Counted from the first letter of the stretch, positions 17,008 to 26,531 are shown. The stretch: 64,000 bases of DNA from Chryseobacterium camelliae (GCF_002770595.1 NZ_CP022986.1:186001-250000), one strand, 5' to 3'. The notes: a model not told the origin generated them from the sequence alone. Made by a program: numbers and translations.

Positions 17008-17053
17008 AATTTGTTCATTTGAATTGTTTACTAGCATTTCAAATGAACAAATT
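17008..17053 (+). repeat. Perfect 16-bp inverted repeat between E1-alpha and E2
   Basis: AATTTGTTCATTTGAA (17008-17023) is repeated in inverse at 17038-17053 with a 14-nt loop. The AU-rich hairpin has no trailing T-run and lies inside the presumed pdhA-E2 transcript, 26 bases before the E2 ATG. Confidence 0.8.
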
Positions 17054-17079
17054 ACCACATTTTCAAATTAAAATAAATT

Positions 17080-18699
17080 ATGGCAGAAGTAATTACAATG
17101 CCGCGTCTTTCCGATACAATGACGGAAGGTAAGGTGGCAAAATGGCATAAAAAAGTGGGCGATAAAGTAAAGGAAGGTGATATTCTTGCTGAAATTGAAA
17201 CTGACAAAGCCGTTCAGGATTTCGAATCTGAGGTTGAAGGTACGCTTTTATATGTAGGTGTAGAAGAAAACGGCGCAGCAGCTGTGGATTCTGTACTGGC
17301 CATCATCGGTAATGAAGGAGAAGATATTTCCGGATTAACCGGTGGAAGTGCTCCTGCATCCGGTGACTCTGAAGAGAAAAAAGTGGATGAGGAACTGAAA
17401 ACAGAACATCATGCCAGCAGCGTAGAGCAGACGGATGCCGAAGTGCCTGCCGGTGTGGAAATGATTACGATGCCAAGGCTTTCCGATACCATGACTGAAG
17501 GGAAAGTGGCTAAATGGCATAAAAAAGTAGGAGACCAGGTAAAAGAAGGGGATCTCCTCGCTGAGATAGAAACCGATAAGGCTGTTCAGGATTTCGAGTC
17601 TGAATTCAACGGTGTCCTGTTGAAGCAGGGTGTGGAAGAAGGCGGTGCTGCACCGGTGGATTCCGTACTGGCGATCATTGGCCCTGAAGGTACCGACATT
17701 TCTTCTGTAGGTGCTCCGAAATCTGAAACCAAAACGGAATCACAGAAGCCTGCTGCTGAAGAGAAAGCACAGTCTAAAGAGGAAAAAGCTGCTGAACCGG
17801 CTGCAGACCATGCATCTTCAGACCGTGTGGCTATTTCTCCGCTGGCTAAGAAAATGGCTCAGGATAAAGGGGTTGATATCAATGCAATCCAGGGTTCGGG
17901 TGAAAACGGAAGGATCGTTAAAAAAGATATCGAAAATTACCAGCCTTCACAGGCTCAGCCTACGGCATCCGCGCCTGCAGCCAGTGCCGCTGCTCAGGTT
18001 GCTGTAAACTTCGTACAGGGTGAAGATACCGAGACCCAGAATTCTCAGGTAAGAAACATCATTGCCAAAAGACTTTCCGAAAGCAAATTCTCTGCGCCTC
18101 ACTATTATCTGATGGTGGAAATCAACATGGATAAAGCTATTGCAGCGAGAAAAGAAATCAATTCCTTACCGGATACCAAAGTTTCTTTCAATGATATGAT
18201 CATTAAGGCAACTGCCGTAGCTTTAAGAAAGCATCCACAGGTGAATTCAAGCTGGGCCGGAGATAAGATCATTCACAGAGGCAATATCAATATCGGTGTA
18301 GCGGTGGCTATTCCGGACGGATTAGTAGTTCCTGTCCTTAAAAATACGGATCAGATGAACTATACGCAGATTTCTGCCGCAGTAAAAGACATGGCGTCAA
18401 GAGCGAAGTCTAAAGGCCTTAAGGCGAATGAAATGGAGGGGTCTACCTTCTCAATTTCCAACCTGGGTATGTTCGGAATCGAGACGTTCACCAGCATTAT
18501 CAACCAGCCAAACTCTGCCATCCTTTCCGTAGGGGCTATCATTGAAAAGCCTGTAGTGAAGGACGGACAGATTGTTGTAGGTAATACGATGAAGCTTTCA
18601 CTGGCTTGCGACCACAGAGTAGTGGATGGAGCTACAGGAGCTGAATTCCTTCAGACTTTAAGAACGTATCTGGAAAATCCTTTAACGCTGTTACTGTAA
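17080..18699 (+). CDS. Pyruvate dehydrogenase E2, dihydrolipoamide acetyltransferase, two lipoyl domains
   Basis: 539-residue core subunit that carries acetyl groups from E1 to CoA. Two nearly identical lipoyl domains occupy residues ~2-78 and ~127-203; each has the lipoylated Lys in ETDKAVQDFESE. A Glu/Lys/Ala-rich linker leads to the peripheral-subunit-binding domain (~247-285, AISPLAKKMAQDKGVDINAIQGSGENGRIVKKDIE). The catalytic acetyltransferase domain (~315-539) ends with the active-site His in CDHRVVDGATGAEF. It is co-oriented with pdhA and closed by a terminator. Confidence 0.97.
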   Translation: MAEVITMPRLSDTMTEGKVAKWHKKVGDKVKEGDILAEIETDKAVQDFESEVEGTLLYVGVEENGAAAVDSVLAIIGNEGEDISGLTGGSAPASGDSEEKKVDEELKTEHHASSVEQTDAEVPAGVEMITMPRLSDTMTEGKVAKWHKKVGDQVKEGDLLAEIETDKAVQDFESEFNGVLLKQGVEEGGAAPVDSVLAIIGPEGTDISSVGAPKSETKTESQKPAAEEKAQSKEEKAAEPAADHASSDRVAISPLAKKMAQDKGVDINAIQGSGENGRIVKKDIENYQPSQAQPTASAPAASAAAQVAVNFVQGEDTETQNSQVRNIIAKRLSESKFSAPHYYLMVEINMDKAIAARKEINSLPDTKVSFNDMIIKATAVALRKHPQVNSSWAGDKIIHRGNINIGVAVAIPDGLVVPVLKNTDQMNYTQISAAVKDMASRAKSKGLKANEMEGSTFSISNLGMFGIETFTSIINQPNSAILSVGAIIEKPVVKDGQIVVGNTMKLSLACDHRVVDGATGAEFLQTLRTYLENPLTLLL

Positions 18700-18721
18700 T
18701 TCTTCAGATTCAAAATAACAG

Positions 18722-18748
18722 AAACCTCTCTTAACGGGAGGTTTTTTT
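18722..18748 (+). terminator. Rho-independent terminator of the pdh unit
   Basis: AAACCTCTC pairs with GGGAGGTTT (one G-T wobble) around a 5-nt loop and is followed by a T-run to 18748. Confidence 0.88.
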
Positions 18749-18863
18749 GTGGATTTAACGGAAGCTTTAAACTTTCTGAAAGTATCAGGTTTAAAAAATT
18801 AATGGGTGGTATAAAATGATAAAATTTGGTGGTTTATATGCTGAAAATTCTGTTGAGATTCAT

Positions 18864-18871
18864 TACTTTTG
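18864..18871 (+). promoter_or_regulatory. -7 promoter element adjacent to the LolD-like ATG
   Basis: TACTTTTG fits TAnnTTTG and ends 4 bases before the ATG at 18876, predicting a leaderless or nearly leaderless transcript. No suitably spaced -33 TTTG is visible. Confidence 0.5.
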
Positions 18872-18875
18872 AAAT

Positions 18876-19544
18876 ATGATTATAGCAAGGAATATTCATA
18901 AATCCTACGGGAATCTGAATGTATTAAAGGGGGTTGATATCACCATCAAGACAGGTGAGGTCGTGTCTATTGTGGGAGAGTCCGGTGCAGGGAAATCTAC
19001 ATTGCTACAGATTCTGGGAACTCTTGACCAGCCTACCAGTTCTAAACAGTATGATACAGAGATAAGCATTGCCGGAGAGTCTTTCATCAATATGAATGAC
19101 AGGCAGCTTTCCCGTTTCAGGAATCAGAATATCGGATTTGTATTTCAGTTTCATCAGCTTTTACCTGAATTTACAGCATTGGAAAATGTATTGCTTCCTA
19201 CAAAAATTGCCGGAGCTCAGGAAAAGGATGCTTTGGAAAAAGCTTATGCCCTGTTTGAGGACCTTAAGATAGAGCAGAGGCTGCACCATAAGCCTAACCA
19301 GCTTTCGGGAGGCGAAGCACAGAGGGTAGCGGTAGCGAGAGCTTTAATCAACACCCCAAAAATTATTTTCGCCGATGAACCGACAGGAAATCTGGATTCA
19401 AAAAATGCAGATGACTTACACCGGCTTTTTTTTGATCTCAGGGATAAATATAACCAGACTTTCGTGATTGTGACGCACAATCCTAACTTAGCTGAAATTA
19501 CTGACCGTAAATTAGTGATGAGAGATGGGATGATCATTGAATAA
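18876..19544 (+). CDS. lolD: ABC transporter ATP-binding protein, LolD-like
   Basis: 222-residue ATPase subunit. Walker A is GESGAGKST, the Q-loop is in [21 protein letters not shown], the ABC signature is [15 protein letters not shown], and Walker B is [13 protein letters not shown], followed by the H-loop in IVTHNP. The [14 protein letters not shown] and [11 protein letters not shown] segments are typical of the MacB/LolD/FtsE group, with LolD (lipoprotein release from the inner membrane) the best match. No permease gene is adjacent, so the partner must be encoded elsewhere. Confidence 0.85.
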   Translation: MIIARNIHKSYGNLNVLKGVDITIKTGEVVSIVGESGAGKSTLLQILGTLDQPTSSKQYDTEISIAGESFINMNDRQLSRFRNQNIGFVFQFHQLLPEFTALENVLLPTKIAGAQEKDALEKAYALFEDLKIEQRLHHKPNQLSGGEAQRVAVARALINTPKIIFADEPTGNLDSKNADDLHRLFFDLRDKYNQTFVIVTHNPNLAEITDRKLVMRDGMIIE

Positions 19545-19616
19545 TGGTGGACGCCCGATCATATTGTAAAAAAGATTTTATACATTTAAATTTATCATTA
19601 TAAACAGCTGTAAACC

Positions 19617-20294
19617 ATGACCATAAAATTTCTTGCAGAAGATGACCGGCCCAGGGAAAAGTTCCTGCTCAAAGGCAGGAGCTCGCTTTCGGATTCTGAG
19701 CTCCTTGCCATTATCATGGGAAGCGGAAGCAGGAATGAATCGGCAGTGGAGCTGGCAAGAAAAGTCCTGGCTTCGGTGAATAACAGTTGGCATCAGCTGA
19801 GCCTGCTTTCTGCAAAGGAGCTGATGAAATTCAAGGGCATAGGCGAAGTAAAAGCCATTTCCATCGCTACAGCTCTGGAAATCGGCCGTAGAAGGGCTCA
19901 TCAGGAAATTCCGGACAAAGCAGTGATTGGCAACAGCGATGATGCCTACCATCTTTTAAAAACATACCTTTCGGATCTCCGCACAGAAGAATTCTGGGCT
20001 GTATTCCTCAATCAGAGCAATAAGGTCATCCATATTTCCAAACTTACACACGGTGGAATCAGCCAGTCTATTGTAGATGTCAGGATTCTTTTTAAAACGG
20101 CACTTGAACATTTCTCTACAGGGATCATTATTGCACACAACCACCCATCAGGCAGCCTGAAGCCCAGCCGTGAAGATATGAGCATTACAGCCAAAATCAA
20201 AGAAGCAGGAAGTTTCCTGAACATACAGCTGCTGGATCATCTTATTATCACCGAAAATGCTTATTTCAGTTTTTCAGACGAAGGATTAATATGA
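19617..20294 (+). CDS. radC: RadC family protein (JAB/MPN domain)
   Basis: 225 residues. The N-terminal helix-hairpin-helix-like part contains LLKGRSSLSDSELLAIIMGSGSRNESAVELARKVL and MKFKGIGEVKAISIATALEIGRRR. The C-terminal MPN/JAB domain has the metal-binding JAMM signature, with the Glu in RTEEFWAVFLN and HNHPSGSLKPSREDMSIT. RadC was once tied to DNA repair; its real activity is unsettled, and metal-dependent hydrolase or nuclease roles have been proposed. The stop overlaps the next gene by 4 bases (ATGA), suggesting coupled translation. Confidence 0.95.
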   Translation: MTIKFLAEDDRPREKFLLKGRSSLSDSELLAIIMGSGSRNESAVELARKVLASVNNSWHQLSLLSAKELMKFKGIGEVKAISIATALEIGRRRAHQEIPDKAVIGNSDDAYHLLKTYLSDLRTEEFWAVFLNQSNKVIHISKLTHGGISQSIVDVRILFKTALEHFSTGIIIAHNHPSGSLKPSREDMSITAKIKEAGSFLNIQLLDHLIITENAYFSFSDEGLI

Positions 20295-21157
20295 TCAGGA
20301 AGATACGCTACAACGACATTGATTTTGAAAAATATTCCGCCTGTCTGCAATTTTCTGTACAGAAAAACTGGTATGCGCGTAAAGAAGTCCTTGACGAACT
20401 TTCCGGTAACTGGCATATTTTGGTGCTCAATGACTATGAAGCGGTTATGCCTGTCAGCATAAAAAAAAAGCTGGGAATCAACCTTGTATCAATGCCACTG
20501 TTCTGTCAGCAGCTTGGAGTCTTTTCCAAAATAGATAGTCCTGAAATCAATGAGCGATTTTTAAACTTTTTAAATACATATTATGTCGTTTTCTTCTATT
20601 CGTTTAATGATGTAAATGTCTTTTTACAGCCTATATCCAAAAGAAAAAATTATATAATCGGTAAGACAGAATACAGCATTTTGCGGCGGCAAAAATATTT
20701 TAAGGGAAGAAAATCCACTGTGAAATGGTCACAACATCTGTTTTATAAAAAAATAAGCGATTTTAGAGAAGTATTTTCGTTTATACAAGGTCATTTCAAA
20801 GGATTGCCTAAGAAAAATGATTTTGAAAAACTTATTCGTTACCTTAATTTTCTCCAGCAACATCAATCCCTTCAGTGTTGTGGCGCCTATAAAGGAGATC
20901 AGCTTATTAATCTTGCTATAATGGTAGCGGAATCGGATCAGTTATCGTTGTTGGCACTCATTAATGATGATACATTCAAAAAAGAAAACGGCGCATCATT
21001 TCTCATTGATAAAATACTGAATACCTACATTCATGAAAAATCATTCAATTTCATGGGCAGCAACCTGCGTGGAATTGAAATTTTCTTTAAAAGTTTCGGG
21101 GCAGAACTTCATGAATATTGCTACATTGAAAACCGCTTTCTCAAAAGATTTGCATAA
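20291..21157 (+). CDS. Uncharacterised protein, possible GNAT/FemAB-like acyltransferase
   Basis: 288 residues, translationally coupled to radC. I do not recognise a firmly named family. The protein is rich in aromatic and Lys residues. The middle and C-terminal parts (QCCGAYKGDQLINLAIMVAESDQLSLLALINDD, GASFLIDKILNTYIHEKSFNFMGSNLRGIEIFFKSFGAELHEYCYI) have the strand-helix rhythm and the final 'individual fell in the fold' pattern of FemAB/GNAT acyltransferases, where a substrate side-chain contributes late in the sequence. No signal peptide or membrane helix is seen. The acyltransferase label is a guess from pattern. Confidence 0.6.
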   Translation: MIRKIRYNDIDFEKYSACLQFSVQKNWYARKEVLDELSGNWHILVLNDYEAVMPVSIKKKLGINLVSMPLFCQQLGVFSKIDSPEINERFLNFLNTYYVVFFYSFNDVNVFLQPISKRKNYIIGKTEYSILRRQKYFKGRKSTVKWSQHLFYKKISDFREVFSFIQGHFKGLPKKNDFEKLIRYLNFLQQHQSLQCCGAYKGDQLINLAIMVAESDQLSLLALINDDTFKKENGASFLIDKILNTYIHEKSFNFMGSNLRGIEIFFKSFGAELHEYCYIENRFLKRFA

Positions 21158-21214
21158 TTTATATCATAGACTATAAACAGCTGTGAGTGTAGGCCGTAAT
21201 TCAGAAAATATTAT

Positions 21215-21222
21215 TAATTTTG
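21215..21222 (+). promoter_or_regulatory. -7 promoter element before the 21232 gene
   Basis: TAATTTTG followed by C fits TAnnTTTG and ends 9 bases before the ATG at 21232. This argues against the TTG at 21220 as the start, since that codon lies within the promoter. Confidence 0.6.
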
Positions 21223-21231
21223 CATCCTGAA

Positions 21232-21747
21232 ATGATGACAAGTTTTTCTGGATATCTGCCCTATGCATTTGCGCTCATTATTGCAATCCCTTTTCTGGTT
21301 TTGCTGAGGCAATTCGTACATTCCTACATCACGCTTAAAAATCAGGAGCTCAAACTTCTTACGATAAAATCAGGCTCAGAGAATAAGACGAATGCATATG
21401 AAAGGATGACGCTTTTTATGGAGCGGATCAAGCCGTCTAACCTGATCCAGAAATTTGACAGGGACCTTGCCGTTCACGAATTTATTTTCCTTACTGAGAA
21501 AGCCGTTACTGAGGAGTTTGAATACAATGCCTCGCAGCAGCTTTATCTGACGAAAAATGCATGGCAGAATATTACCGATTCTAAAACAGCGGTCATTGCC
21601 CTGCTTCACAAAACTTACGAAGACCTGAACAACAATCCGAGCCTGGAAGAGTTCAAAACGGTGTTCATTATGAACTACATCAATGGTGAAGATTATATTG
21701 CCGCCACGATGGAAGATCTGCGGAGAGAAATTTTAATATTAACTTAA
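21232..21747 (+). CDS. Membrane-anchored uncharacterised protein
   Basis: 171 residues from the ATG at 21232. One N-terminal membrane segment (YLPYAFALIIAIPFLVLLRQF, ~7-27) is followed by a soluble helical domain with YERMTLFMERIKPSNLIQKF and a long charged helix region ending MNYINGEDYIAATMEDLRREI. It lies 16 bases before ppa on the same strand and likely shares its transcript. I recognise it only as a conserved-looking flavobacterial protein with no assigned function. Confidence 0.7.
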   Translation: MMTSFSGYLPYAFALIIAIPFLVLLRQFVHSYITLKNQELKLLTIKSGSENKTNAYERMTLFMERIKPSNLIQKFDRDLAVHEFIFLTEKAVTEEFEYNASQQLYLTKNAWQNITDSKTAVIALLHKTYEDLNNNPSLEEFKTVFIMNYINGEDYIAATMEDLRREILILT

Positions 21748-21763
21748 AAATAATAAATAAATA

Positions 21764-22375
21764 ATGATTCCAAATTTTAAAGCACATCCATGGCATGGAA
21801 TTTCTGCAGGGGAAGATGCGCCGAATGTGGTGAACGTTTTTGTAGAAATCGTTCCTTCAGATACCATCAAATATGAAATTGATAAGGAAACCGGGTACCT
21901 TAAAGTAGACAGGCCCCAGAAGTTTTCCAATATCATTCCTGCTTTATACGGTTTCGTTCCGAGAACCTACTGTAATAACGAAGTGATGAGGCTGGCTGTG
22001 GAAAGAGGAGCACAGGATGTTACGATGGGGGATCATGATCCTTTGGATATCTGTGTATTGAGTTCTCACAACATCCATGCAGGCGGATTGCTTATGGAGG
22101 CGATTCCTATCGGAGGCTTTAAAATGATTGACGGAGGTGAGGCTGATGATAAAATTGTTGCTGTCATGATCAATGACCATGCATTCGGACATTTCAGAGA
22201 TATTTCTGAACTTCCGCAGGCGGAAGTAAACCGGTTGATGCACTATTTCCTAACCTACAAAAACCTTCCGGATGAGCCTGCGAAATGCAGAATCCAGGAG
22301 ATATACGGCGCTGAACATGCCAAGCTGGTGATCAAGGCTTCACAGCAGGATTACGCAGATAAGTTCGGGGGATAA
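21764..22375 (+). CDS. ppa: Soluble inorganic pyrophosphatase, family I
   Basis: 203-residue cytosolic enzyme hydrolysing pyrophosphate to two phosphates with Mg2+. The family I signature is present as GDHDPLDI (the D-x-D-P-x-D metal site). KYEIDKETGYLKVDR and YGFVPRTYCNNE supply the conserved Lys, Glu and Tyr residues. Length is a little above the bacterial norm (about 175). It sits immediately upstream of the membrane pyrophosphatase on the same strand, so both pyrophosphate-consuming systems are side by side. Confidence 0.95.
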   Translation: MIPNFKAHPWHGISAGEDAPNVVNVFVEIVPSDTIKYEIDKETGYLKVDRPQKFSNIIPALYGFVPRTYCNNEVMRLAVERGAQDVTMGDHDPLDICVLSSHNIHAGGLLMEAIPIGGFKMIDGGEADDKIVAVMINDHAFGHFRDISELPQAEVNRLMHYFLTYKNLPDEPAKCRIQEIYGAEHAKLVIKASQQDYADKFGG

Positions 22376-22580
22376 TCTGCTCCGGCATACCGATATAGAC
22401 ATAGGGATAAGCATTTTGTTTATCCCTATTCTGTTATATGAATTCATGAATTCTGAACCGGATCTGATACCTTAGTAACCGTACCGTATTGCTTTTCAGG
22501 ATTCAGCGCAGAAATAATCAGCAGGATTTAATATTCTATGAGAATTATTCATTATATTTCTGTAACCAAAATATTAAACT

Positions 22581-25316
22581 ATGAATCTATTTGCACTAGT
22601 ACCCGTTTTCGGTATTATTGCTTTGGTTTACACATTTCTTCAGAGCAAATGGGTGAGCAAGCAAAATGCCGGGGATGAAAAAATGAAACTGATCAGCGGA
22701 TATATTGCTGACGGTGCCATGGCTTTTCTAAAAGCCGAATACCGAATTCTTACTTATTTTGTTATTATTGTCGCCATCCTCCTTGCTGTAATGGGCATGA
22801 CCAATCCCGATTCTCACTGGACGATCGGAATTGCATTCATTGTAGGCGCGGTGTTTTCTGCCTGTGCAGGTTTCATCGGGATGAAAATTGCCACCAAAGC
22901 CAATGTCAGGACGGCTGAAGCGGCAAAGACCTCATTGTCCAAAGCGCTGAAAGTATCATTTACAGGAGGTTCCGTAATGGGGATGGGAGTAGCCGGGCTG
23001 GCTGTACTGGGACTGGGAGGCCTTTTCCTGATCATCAAGCAGATTTTTGCTTCAGATGCCCCTGTGGATTCCCTGGAGATGCAGAGGACCATTGAAATTC
23101 TTACCGGATTTTCACTGGGAGCAGAATCCATTGCCCTGTTTGCCAGGGTGGGTGGTGGAATTTACACGAAAGCAGCCGATGTAGGCGCAGACCTAGTAGG
23201 TAAAGTAGAAGCAGGAATTCCTGAAGATGATCCGAGAAATCCTGCAACCATTGCAGACAACGTAGGGGACAATGTGGGGGATGTTGCCGGTATGGGAGCT
23301 GACCTTTTCGGGTCATATGTAGCAACCGTCCTTGCTACCATGGTATTGGGAAGAGAAACCATATCGGATGATGCATTCGGTGGTTTTGCACCAATCCTAT
23401 TACCGATGCTGATTGCCGGAACCGGGATCCTGTTTTCGATTGCAGGTACTTTTTTCGTCAGGATCAATGATCACGAGGATTCCTCAACCTCCAGCGTGCA
23501 GAACGCACTGAATCTCGGAAATTGGGGCAGCATCATTATAACCGCTATCGCATCGTATTTCCTGGTCACTTATCTTCTGCCTGAAACCATGGTGTTAAGA
23601 GAATATGAGTTTTCAAAAATGGGTGTTTTCGGAGCTATTATTGTTGGCCTGGTGGTAGGAACCCTCATGAGTCTTATCACGGAATATTATACTGCTATAG
23701 GCAAAAGACCCGTATCCAGCATTATACGGCAGTCATCTACCGGGCATGCTACCAATATTATCGGGGGGCTTTCCGTCGGGATGGAATCTACATTGTTACC
23801 GATCATCGTACTGGCCGGCGGGATTTACGGATCTTATCTCTGTGCCGGATTATATGGTGTTGCCATTGCAGCTGCCGGAATGATGGCTACTACAGCCATG
23901 CAGCTGGCCATTGATGCATTCGGGCCAATTGCCGACAATGCCGGTGGTATTGCAGAAATGAGTGAACTTCCGAAAGAAGTTAGGGAGAAAACCGATATCC
24001 TGGATGCAGTAGGCAATACGACGGCTGCTACCGGAAAAGGTTTTGCCATTGCTTCTGCTGCATTAACTGCCCTTGCACTTTTTGCCGCTTTTGTGGGGAT
24101 TGCAGGGATTGATGGCATTGATATTTACCGTGCCGATGTACTGGCAGGTTTATTCATTGGAGGGATGGTCCCGTTTATCTTTTCCTCATTAGCCATTACC
24201 GCCGTAGGACAGGCAGCCATGGCTATGGTGGAGGAAGTAAGAAGGCAGTTCAGGGAAATACCCGGAATCCTGGAAGGAAAGGCCCAACCGGAATATGAAA
24301 AATGCGTAGCCATTTCTACCGATGCTTCCATCAGGAAAATGATGATGCCGGGGGCAATCGCCATCATTTCTCCTTTACTGATCGGATTTATTTTTGGCCC
24401 TGAAGTCCTGGGAGGTTTTCTGGCAGGAGCAACGGTTTGCGGTGTGCTCATGGGAATGTTCCAGAATAACGCAGGAGGAGCCTGGGACAATGCGAAAAAA
24501 TCTTTTGAAAAAGGGGTGGATATCAACGGACAGACTTATTATAAAGGTTCTGAGCCTCATAAGGCTTCTGTAACAGGAGATACGGTAGGAGATCCTTTTA
24601 AAGATACATCCGGGCCATCCATGAACATCCTGATCAAGCTGATGTCTATCGTTTCACTGGTTATAGCGCCTACATTGGCCGTGATCCATAAAGATAAGAT
24701 TGAAGCGGAGCGAACCGCTAAAATAGAGCGGCTTACCGGAACTGTGGCAAGCCAGCCTGTTCAGGGTCCGGCCGGATCACCTGCCATTTCACCTGCCATA
24801 CTGGAAACCAAAGGCCATTTAAATGAAAACGGTGACTTCGTATACGAAACAGGAAATGTACAGCAGGTTAAACTAAAAGGAGGGAAAACCATTTCCATTG
24901 GAGACGGTACCCAACTCTACCAGATGTATACCTTATTAAAACGTAAGGATCAGGCTCTTCTGAATCCTGATCAATGGTTTACGATTGAAAATTTATATTT
25001 TGAAAATGGTTCTAGTGATCTTAAGGCAGGCGCTGACGCACAGCTCCTGAACCTGGCTGAGATCATGAATGCGTACCCTGACCTGAAAATCAAGATCGGA
25101 GGCTATACGGATAATACCGGCAATGAAGAAAGCAATCAAAGCTTATCCAACCTGCGTGCTCAGACGGCTAAACTGAAACTATTGGAGATGGGCATTGCAG
25201 CAGACCGTATGGATGCAGAAGGTTACGGATCCCAGCATCCGGTTTGCGTTGCCAATGATACGGATGAATGTAAAGCCAGGAACAGAAGGATTGATATCCG
25301 TGTCCTTTCTTTCTGA
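22581..25316 (+). CDS. hppA: K+-dependent ion-pumping membrane pyrophosphatase fused to a C-terminal OmpA-like domain
   Basis: 911 residues. Residues 1-~700 are a full membrane pyrophosphatase with about 16 helices and the active-site block [20 protein letters not shown] followed by [29 protein letters not shown] has Ala482 and Gly485, the pair that marks K+-dependent enzymes. Glu182 sits in [13 protein letters not shown] (helix 5) where Ser is usual, while the helix 6 Glu is absent ([11 protein letters not shown]). This Glu shift is known from the Flavobacterium-type H+-pumping subfamily. After a Pro/Ala linker (~720-745), residues ~800-911 form an OmpA-like peptidoglycan-binding domain ([56 protein letters not shown]). 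Both termini of M-PPases face outward, so that domain would be periplasmic. Confidence 0.93.
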   Translation: MNLFALVPVFGIIALVYTFLQSKWVSKQNAGDEKMKLISGYIADGAMAFLKAEYRILTYFVIIVAILLAVMGMTNPDSHWTIGIAFIVGAVFSACAGFIGMKIATKANVRTAEAAKTSLSKALKVSFTGGSVMGMGVAGLAVLGLGGLFLIIKQIFASDAPVDSLEMQRTIEILTGFSLGAESIALFARVGGGIYTKAADVGADLVGKVEAGIPEDDPRNPATIADNVGDNVGDVAGMGADLFGSYVATVLATMVLGRETISDDAFGGFAPILLPMLIAGTGILFSIAGTFFVRINDHEDSSTSSVQNALNLGNWGSIIITAIASYFLVTYLLPETMVLREYEFSKMGVFGAIIVGLVVGTLMSLITEYYTAIGKRPVSSIIRQSSTGHATNIIGGLSVGMESTLLPIIVLAGGIYGSYLCAGLYGVAIAAAGMMATTAMQLAIDAFGPIADNAGGIAEMSELPKEVREKTDILDAVGNTTAATGKGFAIASAALTALALFAAFVGIAGIDGIDIYRADVLAGLFIGGMVPFIFSSLAITAVGQAAMAMVEEVRRQFREIPGILEGKAQPEYEKCVAISTDASIRKMMMPGAIAIISPLLIGFIFGPEVLGGFLAGATVCGVLMGMFQNNAGGAWDNAKKSFEKGVDINGQTYYKGSEPHKASVTGDTVGDPFKDTSGPSMNILIKLMSIVSLVIAPTLAVIHKDKIEAERTAKIERLTGTVASQPVQGPAGSPAISPAILETKGHLNENGDFVYETGNVQQVKLKGGKTISIGDGTQLYQMYTLLKRKDQALLNPDQWFTIENLYFENGSSDLKAGADAQLLNLAEIMNAYPDLKIKIGGYTDNTGNEESNQSLSNLRAQTAKLKLLEMGIAADRMDAEGYGSQHPVCVANDTDECKARNRRIDIRVLSF

Positions 25317-25360
25317 TTCCGGAAATCAGGAATTAAATAAATTTCAAGGTTTAACAATAC

Positions 25361-25388
25361 AGCACTGTCTTTCGGCAGTGCTTTTTTT
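25361..25388 (+). terminator. Rho-independent terminator of hppA
   Basis: AGCACTG (25361-25367) pairs with CAGTGCT (25376-25382) around an 8-nt loop and is followed by a T-run to 25388. It abuts the stop codon of the convergent aminotransferase gene. Confidence 0.88.
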
Positions 25389-25391
25389 GAT

Positions 25392-26531
25392 CTACAAAAC
25401 TCTCTTAAGATGCTCTAAAGCCTGAATAATGGTTTCGTCTTTTTTTAAGAAACTGAAACGGATATAATCTGAGTTTTGCCTTAGATGGTAGAATGCGGAT
25501 AAGGGAAGGCACGCTACCAACTTTTCAGCTGTGAGCCATTGTGAAAATTCCACATCAGTCATTGTCTTCGATACATTCCTGAAATTGACGGTCTGAAAAA
25601 CACTTCCTTCACATGGATGATCCGTTTCTAAAGGAGTTTCGGCAATCAGTGTATTGAACAAATCCCTTTTATGCTGCATCACACTCTGATGCTGCTCAAA
25701 ATCGAATCCATGCAGATACTTTGCCAGTGCATACTGTGCCGGAGCATTGGCTCCGTAGGAAAGATACTGCTGATGAGAACGGAATTGTGAGGTAAGGTCT
25801 TCCGGGGCCAGCATATAACTTACTTTCCATCCGGTACAGTGAAACATTTTCCCGAATGAGAATATGCAGAACGTTTTTTTCTTAAGCTCAGGATGAAGGA
25901 AAGAACTGTAATGCTCTGCGCCGTCATAACAGTACAGGTCATAAATTTCTTCTGATATCAGGTAAATATTGCGGTCGGAAATAAGATGATACAGCTGGTT
26001 CCAGTCGGACTGGTTCCACACTTTACCGGTTGGGTTTTGCGGCGAGTTGACAATAACAGCTTTGGTTTTTGACGAAATGCAGGATTTCAGCTGATCCCAG
26101 TTGGTGGAGAAATCAGGTTCAGGTTCATAATAGACAGGAATTCCGCCGTTCATCACGACTGAAGGGCCATAGGTATAATACGACGGCTGTATGATGACTA
26201 CTTCGTCTCCGGGTTTCAATACAGATTTCAGTGCGGTGTGCAATGCAAAAGTAGCACATGGAATGATGCTGATCTCGTTTTCATTTATAATAATGCTGTT
26301 TTTCCTTTGCGCATTAAAACGTATGATATTCTGAATCAGCATCGGGCTTCCGGCAAGAGGTTCATACTGATGCACATCACATTCTACTGATTCTTTCAGA
26401 TAGTATTTCAGGCGTTCATCAATATCAAAGTCGGGAAGTCCCAGCGAAAGGTCAAAACTATTGTTTTTACGAGCAAGTTCGGACATGTCCGAAAAAAAAG
26501 AATAATCACTGAACCGGTAAATTTTTTTCAT
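25392..26531 (-). CDS. PLP-dependent class I/II aminotransferase (methionine/kynurenine aminotransferase-like)
   Basis: 379-residue cytosolic fold-type I aminotransferase. Substrate-binding marks are LSLGLPDFD near the N-terminus and YEPLAGSPMLIQNI. NSPQNPTGKVW holds the conserved Asn, and the PLP Schiff-base Lys lies in IFSFGKMFHCTGWKVSYML; the terminal carboxylate-binding Arg is in SDYIRFSF. The GKMFHCTGWKVSY block is typical of the KAT/YbdL methionine aminotransferase group. It has its own promoter, is divergent from the M28 peptidase and convergent with hppA. Confidence 0.88.
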   Translation of the reverse strand: MKKIYRFSDYSFFSDMSELARKNNSFDLSLGLPDFDIDERLKYYLKESVECDVHQYEPLAGSPMLIQNIIRFNAQRKNSIIINENEISIIPCATFALHTALKSVLKPGDEVVIIQPSYYTYGPSVVMNGGIPVYYEPEPDFSTNWDQLKSCISSKTKAVIVNSPQNPTGKVWNQSDWNQLYHLISDRNIYLISEEIYDLYCYDGAEHYSSFLHPELKKKTFCIFSFGKMFHCTGWKVSYMLAPEDLTSQFRSHQQYLSYGANAPAQYALAKYLHGFDFEQHQSVMQHKRDLFNTLIAETPLETDHPCEGSVFQTVNFRNVSKTMTDVEFSQWLTAEKLVACLPLSAFYHLRQNSDYIRFSFLKKDETIIQALEHLKRVL

